Below, piece after piece: positions 51,201 to 62,500 of a stretch of 64,000 bases of DNA. Within the stretch, counting starts at the first letter, position 1, and the number at the start of each line of letters is the position of its first letter. Below the pieces are notes generated by a model. That model was not told where the DNA came from and did not search any database. It saw only the letters and a list, made by a program, of their open reading frames with translations. This stretch comes from Cristatella mucedo (lineage: Eukaryota > Bryozoa > Phylactolaemata > Cristatellidae): the NCBI GenBank assembly GCA_009760855.2, contig WPIO01000035.1, positions 1,334,501 through 1,398,500 of the forward strand, written 5' to 3'. A program made the translations under genes and the position numbers.

Positions 51201-54116
51201 ACAGCAGAAGTTTTTAATGCTTCTCTGGAAAAGGGGCAAAGTACTTCAGTTCTGCCATCAACAGACAGATACTTAAAAACCCAGCTTAGATTCAGAGGCC
51301 ATAGAAAACTATAGCCCAGTTTCTCATTTATCTTTTGTCAAAATTATTGAAAAGATTGTCGCATTGTCGCTAAGCAGCTAGAGGTACACTCAGAAAAGTA
51401 AATTTTCAGAACAATTTCAGTGCCCGTTCAAACTAAATCACTCAACTAAAACTGCTCTCATCCGTGTAACCAATTGCATCATATGCAGCAACGAGGACGG
51501 GAATGTCAGTGTCCTGTTGCTGTTAGACCCATCAGCTGCTTTCGAATCTATTTCGATTGTATATCTATTTATAGAAATATCATACTTAAACTATTGAGAC
51601 AGCGATCGGTCTGGCAGACTTGGCACTAGCGGGGTTCAAATCCAAATCTTCCACTCTCGTTCAGTCCATGTCGTGTGAGGATCAGGTCTCATTCACCCCA
51701 GTCACCTGTTGAGTCCCACCAAGGTCCATCGTCGGTCATTTTCTGTTTTCCATTTATAATCAATCTTTGAGAAAAGTGATTCAGGCCCATGGAATCTGCT
51801 ATCGCGTTTATGCAGAGGATACTTAGCTGTTTGTCATTTAAACCGTTTGAATGTGCTGCAGCGACTGATAAACTGAATGATTGCCTTGCAGTTATTCTAT
51901 CCTGGATGTCGGCAGATTTCCTTAAACTTAACGACAATAAAACGTAAACGCAGACGGCACAACGTAGGTCACTCCTAGCATGTGGAAAAAGTAGAATAAT
52001 TTGCTCTTCTAACAGATTATGAACTGTCACAGTGTGCCCGAAATTGGCGTATCGTCTTTGACAGCTGCCTAAATTTTGAAAGTTTCCTTGAGAACATACC
52101 GATTCCGCTAGCCACCAGGTCCGATCTTTATTCGATCCTCTTAGATTATGGATAGTATACCATAGTGACGTCATGCCAAATATTTGTGGCATGCCAAATA
52201 CTTAAGTAGCTCCCCAACCCTGTTTTTGAAAGTTTATTGCAATTCCACTTTGCCGGGCTACCGAAAAAAGCCATTAGACAACGTGCAGGTGACGAATATG
52301 GCTGCATGGCTGCTTAAAAAGTCTTAAAGGAATGACCATGCGTCTTGATTGCTGAAGGAACTTTGATGGCTTCCTGTTGATCAACTGATACTGAGAAAAT
52401 TTCTTACGCTGGCCCAGAACTCCTGCTATGGCTTAGGTCCTTCGTATATAGCTTAACTGCATGCCTTCGAGTCTTCTATGGACGATAATTTAGCTGCTAG
52501 ATTTCCCCGCTTATAAACCTGTGACTACAGAAGCTTTTGATCTGTATATCCTGGATTGTGGAACTCACCTCCCAAATTTGTAGGCAACGACATCAACCCC
52601 TCTACTGCAGATTATGGTAAATCCTTTTCAGCCATCCTGAGCTGCTACTTTTTTATAATCACTGTCTTTCTGGCTCTGCTATGCGTCTCAATTTAACTTT
52701 CTTCTTTGAGATTTTGTCTGTTGATACCGATGCGTACAGAAAGCCACTTAGATTTGAGTGCGATGTAAAAATTCTCCTGTTGAACAACCAGATAGCCTTC
52801 ACTGCTTTGTGGAGCTAAAAATGGAGATACAATAAATTATAAAAATATTTACAAGGTTCCAGCAATGGACGTGAGGAAATGGTCGGTTTTCAGCTTCTGT
52901 ATAAGTGACTTCAAGCCAGGAGATGTCATAAAGTCAGTCGGGAGCGCGTCGTATGGTTTTGGAGAAATCCAACCAAAGGCACGTTTACAAAGGGTTTTAG
53001 GTTGGTTTGAGATGCAAATAAACGCCTCGAGTCAGAAGAGAAGTTGGTGCGAGGCGCGATTATTTTAGCGAGCTATCATTTAAATTTTTTGATTTATATT
53101 TTCAGTCCAGTTTCGCCTCAAATTGTTCGAGCTGAAGGTTACACTAAATGAGCATGTCCAGAGAAAGTCGCAAAGGCTCTGCATGATACACAGCTTATCC
53201 AGGCGCAACAGATGTTTAGGCAATTATTCGCTTTATTGAGAGATTTTGCTTATCCCTCAAACCTGATGTGTCAGCAAGCTTCTTAACCACTAGCAGATCG
53301 GTAGATCATTGGCTCTCATTTAAGCTTTGCTGAATGTATCTGAAAAATGACTCAAATGTCTTTAGTGATTAAATCATTTAATGGAAAAGGTCGGCTGCAG
53401 AAGTATCGCTTTACATGCCTTCTGATACGAATACTTTCAAGGATCTTGCCACGGAAATTGCTAGCTTGGCAGTCTTGACGCCTGATTTACCTCTTGCTAT
53501 AAGACCGATCGGCCGGTAAAATCACCGTGAAGTTAGGGAATGACATGACAGCTTTCAGCTCGTTCTTTAGCAACGAAAAACTGGATTTAATGCAGCCATG
53601 CAAAGAATTATTATACCAAGTCTCCAGAAAATTCTGCTTTATCATCATTTTAGAGCGGTTAAAATGGTATTTACGTTTACTGCCTTTGCATATTTTGTAG
53701 GATCTACATCTGATGCAATAAATGTTCACGTACACGCTGTGAATAGCGTGTACATCTTACTTGACCTCTTCGTGACGGCCATACCGATTCAAATTCTTCA
53801 CTTTTGGATTCCCCTGTTATTCGGCATAACCTATTTGGTATTTTCTGTGGCTTACGGATTGCTCGGAGGTACTGACGGAGATGGTAATCATTACATTTAT
53901 TCAGTTCTAAACTGGAACACAGGTCCAGCCACGGCATGCATTTATGCTGCTATAGCTTTGGCTGCAATCGTGATTGTGCACAGCGCACTTTTCGGACTGT
54001 CGAAGCTGCGGAGTTTTGTTGCCCGTCGATGCGAAGCCAAACCAATAGGAAGCGTGCAGTCGCTAGCTGGCTCCCGGGCTAGCGGAATAAGTGAAAGAGA
54101 AGATACGAAGATATGA
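38989..54116 (+). CDS. Rolling-stone-like multi-pass membrane protein (3 exons, first exon not found)
   Basis: Rolling-stone family proteins are plasma-membrane proteins; the Drosophila member acts in myoblast fusion. The exons 38989-39238, 45770-45886 and 53701-54116 total 783 nt (260 residues plus TGA), and the split codons join as T|AT and G|GA. The product shows about six hydrophobic segments: near residues 24-45 (TYRTIVALYVSTWIVSS), 54-76 (TWLIYLTHWALITITL), 90-112 (WWLKASWFIYSVSS to TILYW), 130-148, 153-175 and 191-213. Family marks are LTHWALI, VTILYWS, INVHVHAVNSV and LDLFVTAIPI. The tail is basic and Ser-rich, cytosolic by inference. The N-terminal exon must lie upstream and was not identified. 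The 6.5- and 7.8-kb introns are full of LINE debris. Confidence 0.85.
39271..39394 (+). other. Unidentified exon-like frame near the rolling-stone gene
   Basis: The frame reads PVAIIKAVLLAVSDMNRREA, then VNNPDVVLLLLQ, and ends G|GTAAAT. It is in phase with a possible exon from 40636 (acceptor TTTATGTGCAG) reading VQACSENCNLHPLINQEPS. The AVxDMNRR...L pattern is loosely like a periplasmic-type ligand-binding (ANF receptor) start. It lies only 32 bases after the rolling-stone donor, so it cannot be the next exon of that transcript. Low confidence. Confidence 0.2.
41990..42481 (+). repeat. Pair of direct repeats flanking a SINE
   Basis: A ~88-bp sequence (TTTAAATTTCTGTTCCAGCC to GCGATCTAATATTTATCTAG) at 42056-42140 recurs at 42391-42481. 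A second word, GGCAACGTATCGTTTGATG, near 42015 recurs as GGCAACATATCATTCGACG near 42168. The SINE at 42232-42390 sits between the two 88-bp copies. The stretch from 40.8 to 41.9 kb before it holds nothing recognised. Confidence 0.7.
42232..42390 (-). repeat. tRNA-derived SINE
   Basis: The minus strand has GTGATGGCACACTAGGGAAG, the B-box-like GTTGTGGGCTCTAATCC, then ATAGCCATAAAGGCTCTTCT. The body is the same family as the copy at 55.3 kb. Confidence 0.75.
43540..44215 (-). mobile_element. LINE A fragment interrupted by a sense LINE A tail
   Basis: Antisense 3' UTR and C-terminal ORF2 sequence (ACAGCGTCAACATGCGTAAG-type 3' UTR words and later GCGACAAAAACCTCAAAG, as at 48.7-49.0 kb). A sense-strand tail (43735-43806: GAAGCGCATAGGAAGAG, CTGAGGGCACTCTATC, then (ATT)n) sits inside it. 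It looks like a nested insertion. Confidence 0.65.
45170..45240 (+). mobile_element. LINE A 3' tail fragment
   Basis: GCAGCAAATGTAAAGCGC, AGAGATTGAGTTCTCTTAAG, GCTTGATAAAGTGCC: a clear family A tail. The stretch 44.2-45.2 kb before it has nothing recognised. Confidence 0.8.
45770..45886 (+). CDS. Rolling-stone-like gene, middle exon
   Basis: A 117-bp symmetric exon (phase 1-1) with acceptor TTGATTGTAG and donor GTAAGA. It encodes GIHVKQMTWWLKASWFIYSV and then VAVVVTILYWSIINQ, the third membrane segment and the family's TILYWS motif. It is too short to stand out as an open frame. Confidence 0.85.
46225..46735 (+). mobile_element. LINE A 3' end
   Basis: The + strand reads SLAPAYLSDLLP, RTNLRSFGDRAFSSYGSKAW, NSLPTCV and FKKNLKTHLFMT, with internal stops. 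The 3' UTR, tail and (ATT)n follow at 46718-46733. It lies in the second large intron of the rolling-stone-like gene. Confidence 0.9.
47035..47145 (+). repeat. tRNA-derived SINE head
   Basis: The A-box-like GCCCGGTGGTAAGG and B-box-like GGTCACGGGTTTGAATCC are about 30 bases apart. The following CAGCAATTATGCAGCGGG is unlike the other SINEs here, so it may be a separate family. The gap and flanks show no intact tRNA fold. Confidence 0.6.
47960..48462 (+). mobile_element. LINE endonuclease-domain fragment
   Basis: The + strand reads GLLICDQAVQEKLDSFLLTE, with later frames giving VYRPPTSCPK, FMEEFLS, LIAG (N)FNI and SSSKAWSSHFLTVLDKFGL. These are hallmarks of the APE-type endonuclease (LTET, YRPP, GDFNIH). 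The Asp of GDFNI is lost. It is cut at 48462 by the minus-strand LINE A copy. Confidence 0.8.
48465..50085 (-). mobile_element. LINE A non-LTR retrotransposon, 5'-truncated, with reverse transcriptase
   Basis: The best copy in the window, antisense inside an intron of the rolling-stone-like gene. From about 50070 downward it reads NYRPVSLLPFLSKTLERVAA, FQSGFRANHSTESALLRVYN, LLVLLDLSAAFDTIDH, YGVPQGSVLGPVLF and FHFYADDT, the RT blocks of CR1/L2/Rex-type LINEs. A TAG at 49552-49554 follows YADDT where the family usually has Gln. The frame then reopens for 281 codons (49551-48706: LYLCFDPSQPS to FRTAFSGSL). A 3' UTR, a stem-loop tail with GCGCC/GGCGC ends and (ATT)n close the element at 48465-48490. 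The endonuclease is absent. Confidence 0.93.
50700..50839 (+). other. Unidentified exon-like frame
   Basis: A charged frame reads IERRLRKSGSDDDLANFEEF then LPPSLHLE and ends at a possible donor GTTAGC; ACTTTGAGCGCAG could be an acceptor. I recognise no family and it fits no gene here. Confidence 0.2.
51290..52845 (+). mobile_element. LINE B copy with RT remnants, interrupted by a SINE-like insert
   Basis: The + strand reads ENYSPVSHLSFVKIIEKIVA, NHSTKTALIRVTNCI, VLLLLDPSAAFES, a degenerate HG(I)CYRVYAEDT and LAVILSWMSADFLKLNDNKT. The C-terminal segment follows, then the 3' tail near 52740-52835. Between about 51590 and 51690 a tRNA-like head (GGTCTGGCAGACTTGG, GGGGTTCAAATCC) interrupts it. 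There are many stops. It is the only LINE B copy that retains RT blocks. Confidence 0.85.
52860..53075 (-). mobile_element. Possible decayed LINE C-terminal fragment
   Basis: Words such as GTCGGGAGCGCGTCGTATGG and ACAAAGGGTTTTAGGTT resemble antisense LINE A sequence at 48.80-48.86 kb. Identity is low. Confidence 0.35.
53701..54116 (+). CDS. Rolling-stone-like gene, last coding exon
   Basis: Acceptor ATATTTTGTAG. It completes G|GA and reads STSDAINVHVHAVNSVYILL, DLFVTAIPIQILHFWIP and LVFSVAYGLLGGTDGDGN, ending with a Ser/Arg-rich tail and TGA at 54114. It holds the family's most conserved half. The open frame extends upstream of the exon only by chance. Confidence 0.92.
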
Positions 54117-54183
54117 GGGAAAGCACGACAACGGAAAGACATGCTTGATTGGACGTTTGTATTTTAAATGATTGCAGGTTGAT

Positions 54184-54189
54184 AATAAA
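54184..54189 (+). terminator. Polyadenylation signal AATAAA of the rolling-stone-like gene
   Basis: A canonical AATAAA lies 68 bases after the stop codon. Confidence 0.65.
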
Positions 54190-55244
54190 GGAATTGACGT
54201 GATACTTAAGCAGAGCGCAAGCTAATGCCAGGCAATTGCTAGCGAAGAGGACGTTTTCTCTACGGGTTCGTCGGAGCATAGTTATTGAAGCAGATGGCAT
54301 TCTATGTGCTGTAACATTGATTAATCCATTCATAGCTTGTCCATTACAAGGCGATCTGACCGGCTACGGGAATGTACTACGAGATAGGTACAACATTACC
54401 TGGTTCAGAAGAAACTACAGCAAGAGCTGCCTATTTACAGCATACGTCGTTTTTTTTTCTCGAAATTTATAACCTATTTAAAGTCCCAAACAAATTTTAA
54501 TCAATAATAAGGATATTAATGCGGCAGCTGGCAGCGCATGGGAATGCTAGACTATTAATTTAAGCACTGTGATATAGATAGAATTGGGAACATTCAAACT
54601 TTGGAAAAATTGCTTGGATATTGGATACGCAAACCTGAAGTGGCTAGGGGCCTCGAGTGCAGACGAAAGCTTTTGCTCAAGCTGTTTCGTGTCTGAAAGC
54701 TTGCAGCAACTGGTCCACAGAAATTTCGAAATTATCACTGCTTTATCTTCAATTGTCGTCGTAGCTTGAGCACGCGCACGCAAGTAAAGGCTAATAAATA
54801 CCTCAAGCGGTTCTGGCGTTTTTCCTTTAGTCACACTTGACATGATATTTTAAAAATGTCTTAAAAATGACAAGGCCGAGTAAAATAAGGATTTTTTATA
54901 GTCGTAAGGAGCAAAGCACGGTATTGCGTACACCCGTCCTGCCGATTCTTCATTGGAAATCAGAATCCCCTAACGTGACTCAATCCGAAGGCTCACCTGT
55001 CATGAGAAGAGGTAGCTGTAGTAATTCTTGTCTAATGAACGACTGAAAGTGTATCACAGTATCATTAAACTTCTTAAAAAAAAGAACCCCTTCAAAGCGA
55101 GCTGCTTTCAATAACATTCCAGTTTGCATGTTAACATCTCGCACAGTTACATGGTTCAGTCAATATGTTGTTTAAAATCGACAGCTTGCTTATGCTATCG
55201 AAAATAAAATAAATCAAAGTTCCAGGGTATGCTACATATTCGCT

Positions 55245-55405
55245 GATGTATCAGCCCCATTTTTATGGCGGCAGAAGAGCCTTAACAGCTATCGCCACCG
55301 CTCGCAGCTGGCAATAAAAATGATCATCCAGTGCAGGATTCGAGCCCACGACCTCGGTCGTGAAGAGCGAGCACCCTACCTCCTGTGCTATCACGCATAA
55401 GCGTC
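55245..55405 (-). repeat. tRNA-derived SINE
   Basis: The minus strand shows GTGATAGCACAGGAGGTAGG, the B-box-like GGTCGTGGGCTCGAATCC, then GCGGTGGCGATAGCTGTTAA. It is the clearest type D copy. The stretch 54.2-55.2 kb has no recognised feature. Confidence 0.8.
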
Positions 55406-55869
55406 GTGATGTACAAGCGGAGGGAGTGCAAGAATCCATCTACGTTGCCAGCCATAAATAGTTTGTAGACTGGTCTGGGCTAGCATCTGCTATGAATAAA
55501 GCGCTTGGTACCGGTGACAGTGACTTTTCGGTCATTCATGATACCCAGCATGACGACTGGTTTTCTCGAAATTGTTAAAAGCATGCGTTCTCCACAGTTT
55601 GTGAGCGTTTGATCAAAGTTTGAATGATGGCTTCAAACTAATGAAGAGGAATTAACGGTTAAAGTATTGTCGATTCACTTGCACAATGCCTGCTATCGTG
55701 TCAATGAAAGGAAATTTAGGGAAATTAAATTCTATTTACACAGTGAGATTCACAGCCGCAGCAAGTTGAGCACTGTTTCCTGAAACATTTTTTGGATCAA
55801 TTGGAATCCTCTCATTGTATGACAATGACATGCTGCAGGTCCTGAATGTCGGAAAACTGGCACAAACCT

Positions 55870-56840
55870 GCAAATTTGATCCTGGATGGTGGAAAACTTT
55901 TTGAAACTAATCGACGATAAAACACAAATGTTCCTCATATGACACCCTAAGCGTGTGGCTGGATTAAAACGCTTTGCTCTTCAAGTAGGTGATGCTGTAG
56001 TGCGACCATTACCACGTGCTCTAAATTTAGGAGTCGTTTTCGACAGCTGCCTAAATTTTAAAAGCTTCATTCATAAGACTGATTTTGCAGCTAGCCATCA
56101 CGTCCGATTCCTATTCAAGATCAGGAGCTGTCTTCCACAGTGGCTTGCAAAAAAATTTAACTAGCTCCTTAGTTCTGTCTCGCATTAATTATTCTAATTC
56201 CCTTGTAGCTGGGCTACCAAAGAAAGCAACTAGGCCACTGCAGCTGGCTATGATTATGGCTGCAAGACTTGTCTTCAAGTCTCAGAGGTTTGAGCACGGT
56301 TCTCCTTTGCTAAAAGAGCTAGGATGGATGCCTGTTGACTAACGGATACAGAGCACAGTTCTTACACTGATCCACAAGGCCCGCCACGGTTTGGCTCCTT
56401 TGTACCTAGCTGAACTGCTACACCAGTTTCAGCATCCTCGTGCCCTCAGGTCCTGTATGGAGAATAAATTAGCTGTTCTATTACTCCGCTTAAAGACCGT
56501 TGGCGACAGAAGCTGTCGCTCTGCAAGTCGTAGACTGTGGAACTCGCTTCCACAATCCTTACGCAACGACAACTACTCTCCTGATGCCGACTATGGCTCA
56601 TCCTTTCCAGCGGTCCTGAGCTGCTATTTCCATGCTACTCACTACCTCAACTGCTCTCCTGACTCTGCTATGCTTCCTACTTTCTCTTTGTTTCGTGAGA
56701 CGAAGTCTGTTGGCCACCAAATGCGAACCAAAAGCCGCTTAGGCTGTGAGTGCGCTATACAACACTCTCCTGCGTAACACCCATATAGTCTTTGTGGATT
56801 GTAGAATTACAGACGGAGATTCATTCATCCAGGTCTTACC
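55870..56840 (+). mobile_element. LINE B 3' half (frameshifted)
   Basis: It reads ENFLKLIDDKTQ, RALNLGVVFDSCLNFKSFIH, then after frameshifts AARLVFKSQRFEHGSPLLKE, LYLAELLHQFQHPRALRSC and RLWNSLPQSLRNDNYSP. The 3' UTR GCTTAGGCTGTGAGTGCGC and TTACAGACGGAGATTCATTC closes it. Confidence 0.9.
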
Positions 56841-57044
56841 TGGAGACGGTAACAAATGTCTACGAAAATAGCAAAAACAACAAATAGTGTGCTCGAACTT
56901 TAAAAGATGAACAACCAGAGGTTGATAAAAAGACTGATAATTCGGCACCATTTTAGTGCTATAGATCAAAAAGTCTTTCTCTTCTCGAGAGCCTCTCATC
57001 TAGCCCGAGCATCACTGGTAAAACACTGACGCAAAGCTGTAGCC

Positions 57045-58110
57045 ATGCTTTGATCCCTCCCAGCCCTCTAACACGTCAAATTCTCGCAGCTTCATTCTTG
57101 CACGAATTGCTAAAATCACCTCACTGCTCGCAGAAAACTTTCTCAAGTTGAAAATTTAAATATACTAAAAATGTACTATACAATCAGCTTAGTATTTATA
57201 GACAAACCAAGAGTGAATCAGAAATTGAAAGCTTAGCACTCAAAATTAGCTTTGTCAGCATTTCTTCCGTAGCATTTTCAAGAAATCTAGGTTCCTGTTC
57301 CAAAATCACTTTTCATTAGACGACCACAGCAGCCCCACAGTCAAATATAGCTACTTAATGCTTCACAACATTGCTAAAATTTGAGCCTGCATAGACCGAG
57401 ATACGACGGACATATTGGTTCATTCAGTCTCAACTTTGCAACTGATTGCTTTCTGGTCTACACGCCTTTGCAATCAGGCGCTTATGGTTGGTGCACCACT
57501 TTGCGGCGAGGTTTTCTGACGGGAGCATCGCAGAAGCCACATAAAATCGCTACTTGCCAACCTGAACTGGGTCTCAATCAAGCAGCATATCGATATCAAG
57601 GTTCTGTTACTCAACGTTTGGTCCTTTTATTGTCTCGTTCTAGCCTAACGATCAGAACTACTTCCAAACGAGACAACGTGCCATGTGCTTTTACTCAAAT
57701 AATCTAGCTCAACCTCAAACTAAGTCCAATCATTTGGAGACGGCATCTTTTGTTTGCATGCTTTCAAAATCTGTAACTCACTCCGGACTGACCTCATGAC
57801 ATCATCTGAAATGACGAAATGAATAAAAGGTAAAGCGCACCTGCATCTAAAAAGGAATTTGCTCGGTCCTTGCTATTTTGGTATTTGCGTCGCCATGTGG
57901 GCTATCAATGTGCATGTTATCACTAACCATATTTACATGATAAAAATGTAAATGCTACCTCTAACCACATTGTGCTTGAAGACAATGCATGGTACACTTA
58001 ACCATTTGTACATGCTTCTTTTAAAGCAAATGTAAAGTGCCTCAAAAGAGTTCCTGGGGTGCTATATAAATAAATTATTATTATTAGGATCAAATAAATA
58101 AATTATTATT
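57045..58110 (+). mobile_element. LINE A 3' half (decayed)
   Basis: Starts near CFDPSQPSNTSNS, continues through AENFLKLK, SRNLGSCSKITFH and a degenerate C terminus. It ends with AAGCAAATGTAAAGTGCC, GGGTGCTATATAAATAAATT and (ATT)n, duplicated at about 58073 and 58097. Confidence 0.8.
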
Positions 58111-59480
58111 ATTATTAGGATCACTGACACATTTAAACCATTAGGTAACATTAAAAATCGTTCTTTGAGCCAGCCTTTGATATTCCTTACGCTGTCGAAT
58201 ATTGTATACAAAGTTGATATTTGTTATGATTCAGGAATAATAAATATCCTTGAACTCTGTCACCATCTGCATAATTTAGTATAATACATTTATATATAGA
58301 AGCAGGTCAAAAGAAGTTTAGCAGTAGCTAAAACTGACTTAAGTATGCAGGCTATAGCCCAACAAGAAAGTAATCCATGTTGCCTATCTATCACTAGTAA
58401 GTAGGAAACGCATCACGTGATCACATTTGGCTCAATTAAACTCCTCATTGAACCTTGTAAAAGTCGGATTGGCAAACGCACCGCAAGGGAAATCATTCTC
58501 AAGTCAAGTTATATATCATTTGAATAAAAATAAAAAAGATTAAGCAAAGCAGAAGCATCAGGGTAAGATACTTAAATCCATACTAACTCAAATCCATAAT
58601 TCAGAAAACCTTTAATAATCTCTATAAGCAGCTATAAGAGAAGCCAGATTACAGATGACATGCATTATACGCCGTTAGCAATTTGTTGGGATCACTTCGA
58701 AAACACTGGCTAAATAATTTCAACGATCCTTTGGCATAGATATTCCCTATTAGCAGGGATTTTAGCGATTATGGAGTAGGTTCCATAATCTGTAGTCTTA
58801 AATTATTTCCGAGTTTAGTTGGAAAAACTCACATTGATAAGATTTTTAACGGCCTCTTTTTAACAACTGGGTATGACCTAATTTTCTTACACATATTCGA
58901 AACCGTAGAGAACAAAGGACACATAAATGCTGTCGGGCTACAGGAAATATATGTAGCAATTCTAGCGATGGTGAGAATTAAGAACAACTTAAGGGTGCAG
59001 GCGGCGAGACACGTTTTTCGTCGAGCCGAAAAAGATCCCGAAACCTCTATTTGTCCTCAGCCAAGCTCTACCGATTGAAATATTATGACTATTCTTCCGA
59101 GGCAGCATAAGCAGGGTATACTAAGCATAAGCATAAGCAAGGTATACGATATACTAAGTGCCTGGGTGTGATTTCAAATGCAAGACGCTGCCACCAAAGA
59201 CAGTGTCAAAGGCTCGACGGTTTTCGCAGGTCAACACAGGAGGGAAATGTAGTAAATGCTTGATCTATAATAGGACTTGAGTAGAGAAGCATAGAGTATG
59301 ATCTTTCGCTTGACTTTTCTAATTTTATAAAAGAGTGCCGTTTATTGGAAAGCCTGCAGGATTAAGCTGGTATGTGAATCGAATTGAACGTATGCTCTCG
59401 TTGCGTGCGTAGCGCTATTAATTGTTTGCCTTTGCGTTCCAGAAGCCATCTAATTTAGTGTCATTAGGAGAAGTAGACAG
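58111..59480. other. Unassigned intergenic stretch before the lectin-like gene
   Basis: AT-rich, no recognised gene or repeat apart from short CATAAG repeats near 59105-59140. It may include the promoter of the downstream gene, but I see no clear element. Confidence 0.4.
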
Positions 59481-59481
59481 C

Positions 59482-59541
59482 ATGAAGCTCGAAAAGCGGA
59501 GTAGAAGTAAAAGCAGTTTAATGCAAGCTACAATAGGATGA
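59482..59541 (+). promoter_or_regulatory. Possible upstream ORF overlapping the start codon of the lectin-like gene
   Basis: An ATG at 59482 opens a 19-codon frame (MKLEKRSRSKSSLMQATIG). Its TGA at 59539-59541 overlaps the main ATG at 59538 (ATGA). If transcribed, this could lower or couple translation of the main frame. Whether the transcript includes it is unknown. Confidence 0.3.
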
Positions 59542-59598
59542 GCAAGAGGAAGATGATCAGTCCATTTTGGGCCTGCCTATCCACCGTATGGCTCACCG
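59538..59598 (+). CDS. Lectin-like gene, signal-peptide exon
   Basis: The ATG is in a fair context (AATAGGATGA). Twenty codons plus one base, then GTGAGT. The phase (1) matches the next exon. It is too short to stand out as an open frame. Confidence 0.55.
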
Positions 59599-62500
59599 GT
59601 GAGTAGCTTAAGCCACTTCACGGCGAATTCTAGGCACAGCGAACATCGAGAATTGAAAAAAGTGTAGCAAAAATAAGCCTGTTCTGTTCCTCAGCTTTAT
59701 GTAGTAAATTGCCGTGCTCTGTATGCAACAACTCTATCGCTGTACCTCAAAGTTTGAGCAACGTTTTCCTAAAGCAAATCTGCCACAACTCAATCTTTAC
59801 TCATGGGCACGGAATGGTATTCAATGTCTATTCAATTATATTTAATTTATTAAAACATAATTAACCATTAAGAGTTCGAATTCAAAAGATGAAACAAGTC
59901 ACCATCAGCCGCCCGGTCTTTTTAAAAATAATAGCCGGGATTTGAATTTTAAGACGAGTGCTTCAGTTGATGCTTTAAATAAGTCAGAAATTGGATATGA
60001 CTGTAGTATATATACAAATATTGCGATAAATAATTAAAAGTGAAGCTGAAACATTGGTTTTGTGGTTCAATTAGATGATCAAATTGATAAAAGGGCAGCA
60101 TTTGGAGAAGTCGTGACATCACGTCCGTAAGACAATAATAATTAATACTACAACTTTCCGAGTAATTAAAAACATGACTAAAAGCGACTTAATTTTCTTC
60201 GGCTAGGTAATAATAATAATTTGCTTCGTGCGGTAACATAAGTAATTTATATAGGCAATGTATATGTATGCATACAAAGGGTGCATGCACATCGGTTTGA
60301 GATGGCATTTACAATTTCAGCAAGCCTATACTTGCAACAGAAATTTCGCACTGGCAAAGCAACATCTTTGGGAGCAGGTGGAGCTTTTGATTTATTTTAA
60401 ATTTTCTATAGATGATTCCGATCTACTGTCTTAGATAAGCCAATGATCTTTGCGCTTGGGTAGATTAGAACTAGTTTGGGCTAGAGTGATTACACTGAAG
60501 CAGGCTCGGCTGGCTCAGTCCTGGTTGGATTGGATAGGGAAGAAGATTAGAAGCTCTGCAGATAAAAGAAAATCCCTAGCATAACTGCATTGATTCACAC
60601 GGACTTATATTTGGAGTTGAAAGAACAGTTTCACCAATTGCGCCTGCACATCGTCCTTGTAGGACTTGGTCACCAGCTGTAGGACGATACAATATCAGAA
60701 CGGTGATGGGATTTTTAATTCCAACCAAATAAAAATATCTAATGCACGGTAAGGTGAGTAACATAAAGAAAAGCGTTTTGCAAAGGTCACGAGTGAAATA
60801 GTACGCAGGTTAATCAAATGATAAACGGAAGAGAGATGAGAAGTTTTGGTTTCTTGTAATGCAGTTGTGCAGGCGGGCAAAGAAGGGCGAACGAGGGAGT
60901 CCGGTCACAAGCTTCAATCTTAGTTTAGCCAAAAAGTGTAAATGCAGATTTTTCACAGAGTAAAAAGAAATTAAGAAGAAACATAAACCGTACTATAAGG
61001 TTAGATTCTGAATTTTATCCAAAGGCCCTGGGATAGGCCAAGCTTGCGTTTGCCACTTGCTGCTACGAAAGAATTATCCTCCACTAGTAGATACGGTTTC
61101 TCTGTGGAGTTCGTAAAAGTAAACACTTGGCACTTCAGTAGTTAATTATTGTCAAATATTTTTATTACATGTAGTGCAAGAAAATCAAGTTACGCGGCTT
61201 TACAAAATTAAATCTACTGAATATGATTCAAACATTAAACAGTGTTTCGTCATGATTTTTGTGCGCAAAGAGCGTTTTTCACCTAGCCAAAACGCCAGAC
61301 CAGGTATTAAAAAATAAGACGGCAAACAAGATTGAAAGTTGTCAATCAAAACTGCAATGCCAGCTGAATTTATAAGAATAATGGCTAATTATTTAAGAAA
61401 TTTGTTCGCAAATGTGGTCTTCTGACTAAAGCTAAGAAATTTACCATGCTATAAGCTGGGTTAAGCAAGAATATCTTACACCTGCAATACGTATTCGACG
61501 CTTTTCGCCGTAATACAATATATGTACATAATGTAAATATTACTTGTAATTGACTGAGAAATAAATTCCCTAGTAATAATAATAATTAGTTTGATAACGC
61601 ACCCTTAAAGTACTCAACCTCTTTGTGGGCGCTTTACATTTGCTGCAAAGGAAGCATGATTGAATGATTAGTAGTAGCATGCTCAATAAACAATAACAAT
61701 AACATGGTTAGGGGTGACACGCACAGATTCAGCATACAAGTGTGGTTAGTGGCAGCATACACAAAGTCAGCAAGCATAGGTACATAAAAGACGAATCATA
61801 CGGACCCACTAAAGGCTGCCGTAAATAAGTGCATTTTAAATTTCTTTTTTTATTGGCTCAATTCAGGGGATATCGTGACGGAAGTTGGATGTGAGTTCCA
61901 CGCTCCGGGAGCATTACGAACTGAAAGCACGGTCTACAAAGGATTTGAGGTTTGTACGAGTTATGGGTGAACAGTCCGATTACGAAAAGCAAATTGTACT
62001 ATGCTTAGCATGCCGGAGCAGTAGATCTGATTGGTAGACTGGAGCCAAAGAATGCATGGACCTGAAAGGGAGTGACAAAACCTTGAAGTCGATGCGTTTC
62101 TTGACTAGGAGCCAGTGCAGGTCAACGAGAAGTGGTGTGATGTGGCAACTGCGACACTCACGACAGACAGGCCTAGCTGCAGAGTTTTGCACCAGTTGTA
62201 AGAGCCTGATTGCACAGGCCGGCAGACCGGGAAGCAGTGAGTTTCAGAAGTCAGGACAGGATCTCACAAATGCAGGCACAAACTTAGATGTGGTATGCCT
62301 GTCTAAATAGTCCTGAAGTTTAGCAATGTAATATAGCTGAAGTAAACAGACTTGATTGTGGAGCTGATACGGTCGGTCGTCTAACGAAAGGTCACTTTCG
62401 ACCATGACACCTAGATTCGTGCAGATTCAATATGAGATATGCTGACAGATCCGATTGTGAGCGTTGTCCTTTCCATTTTCTGAATCTCACCTGGTTTTCC

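Noticed and set aside
53598..53700. Upstream extension of the last rolling-stone exon with its own ATG
   Set aside because: The family similarity begins at STSDAINVH, a good acceptor lies at 53700, and the phase fits the exon at 45770-45886. The extension is intron read-through.
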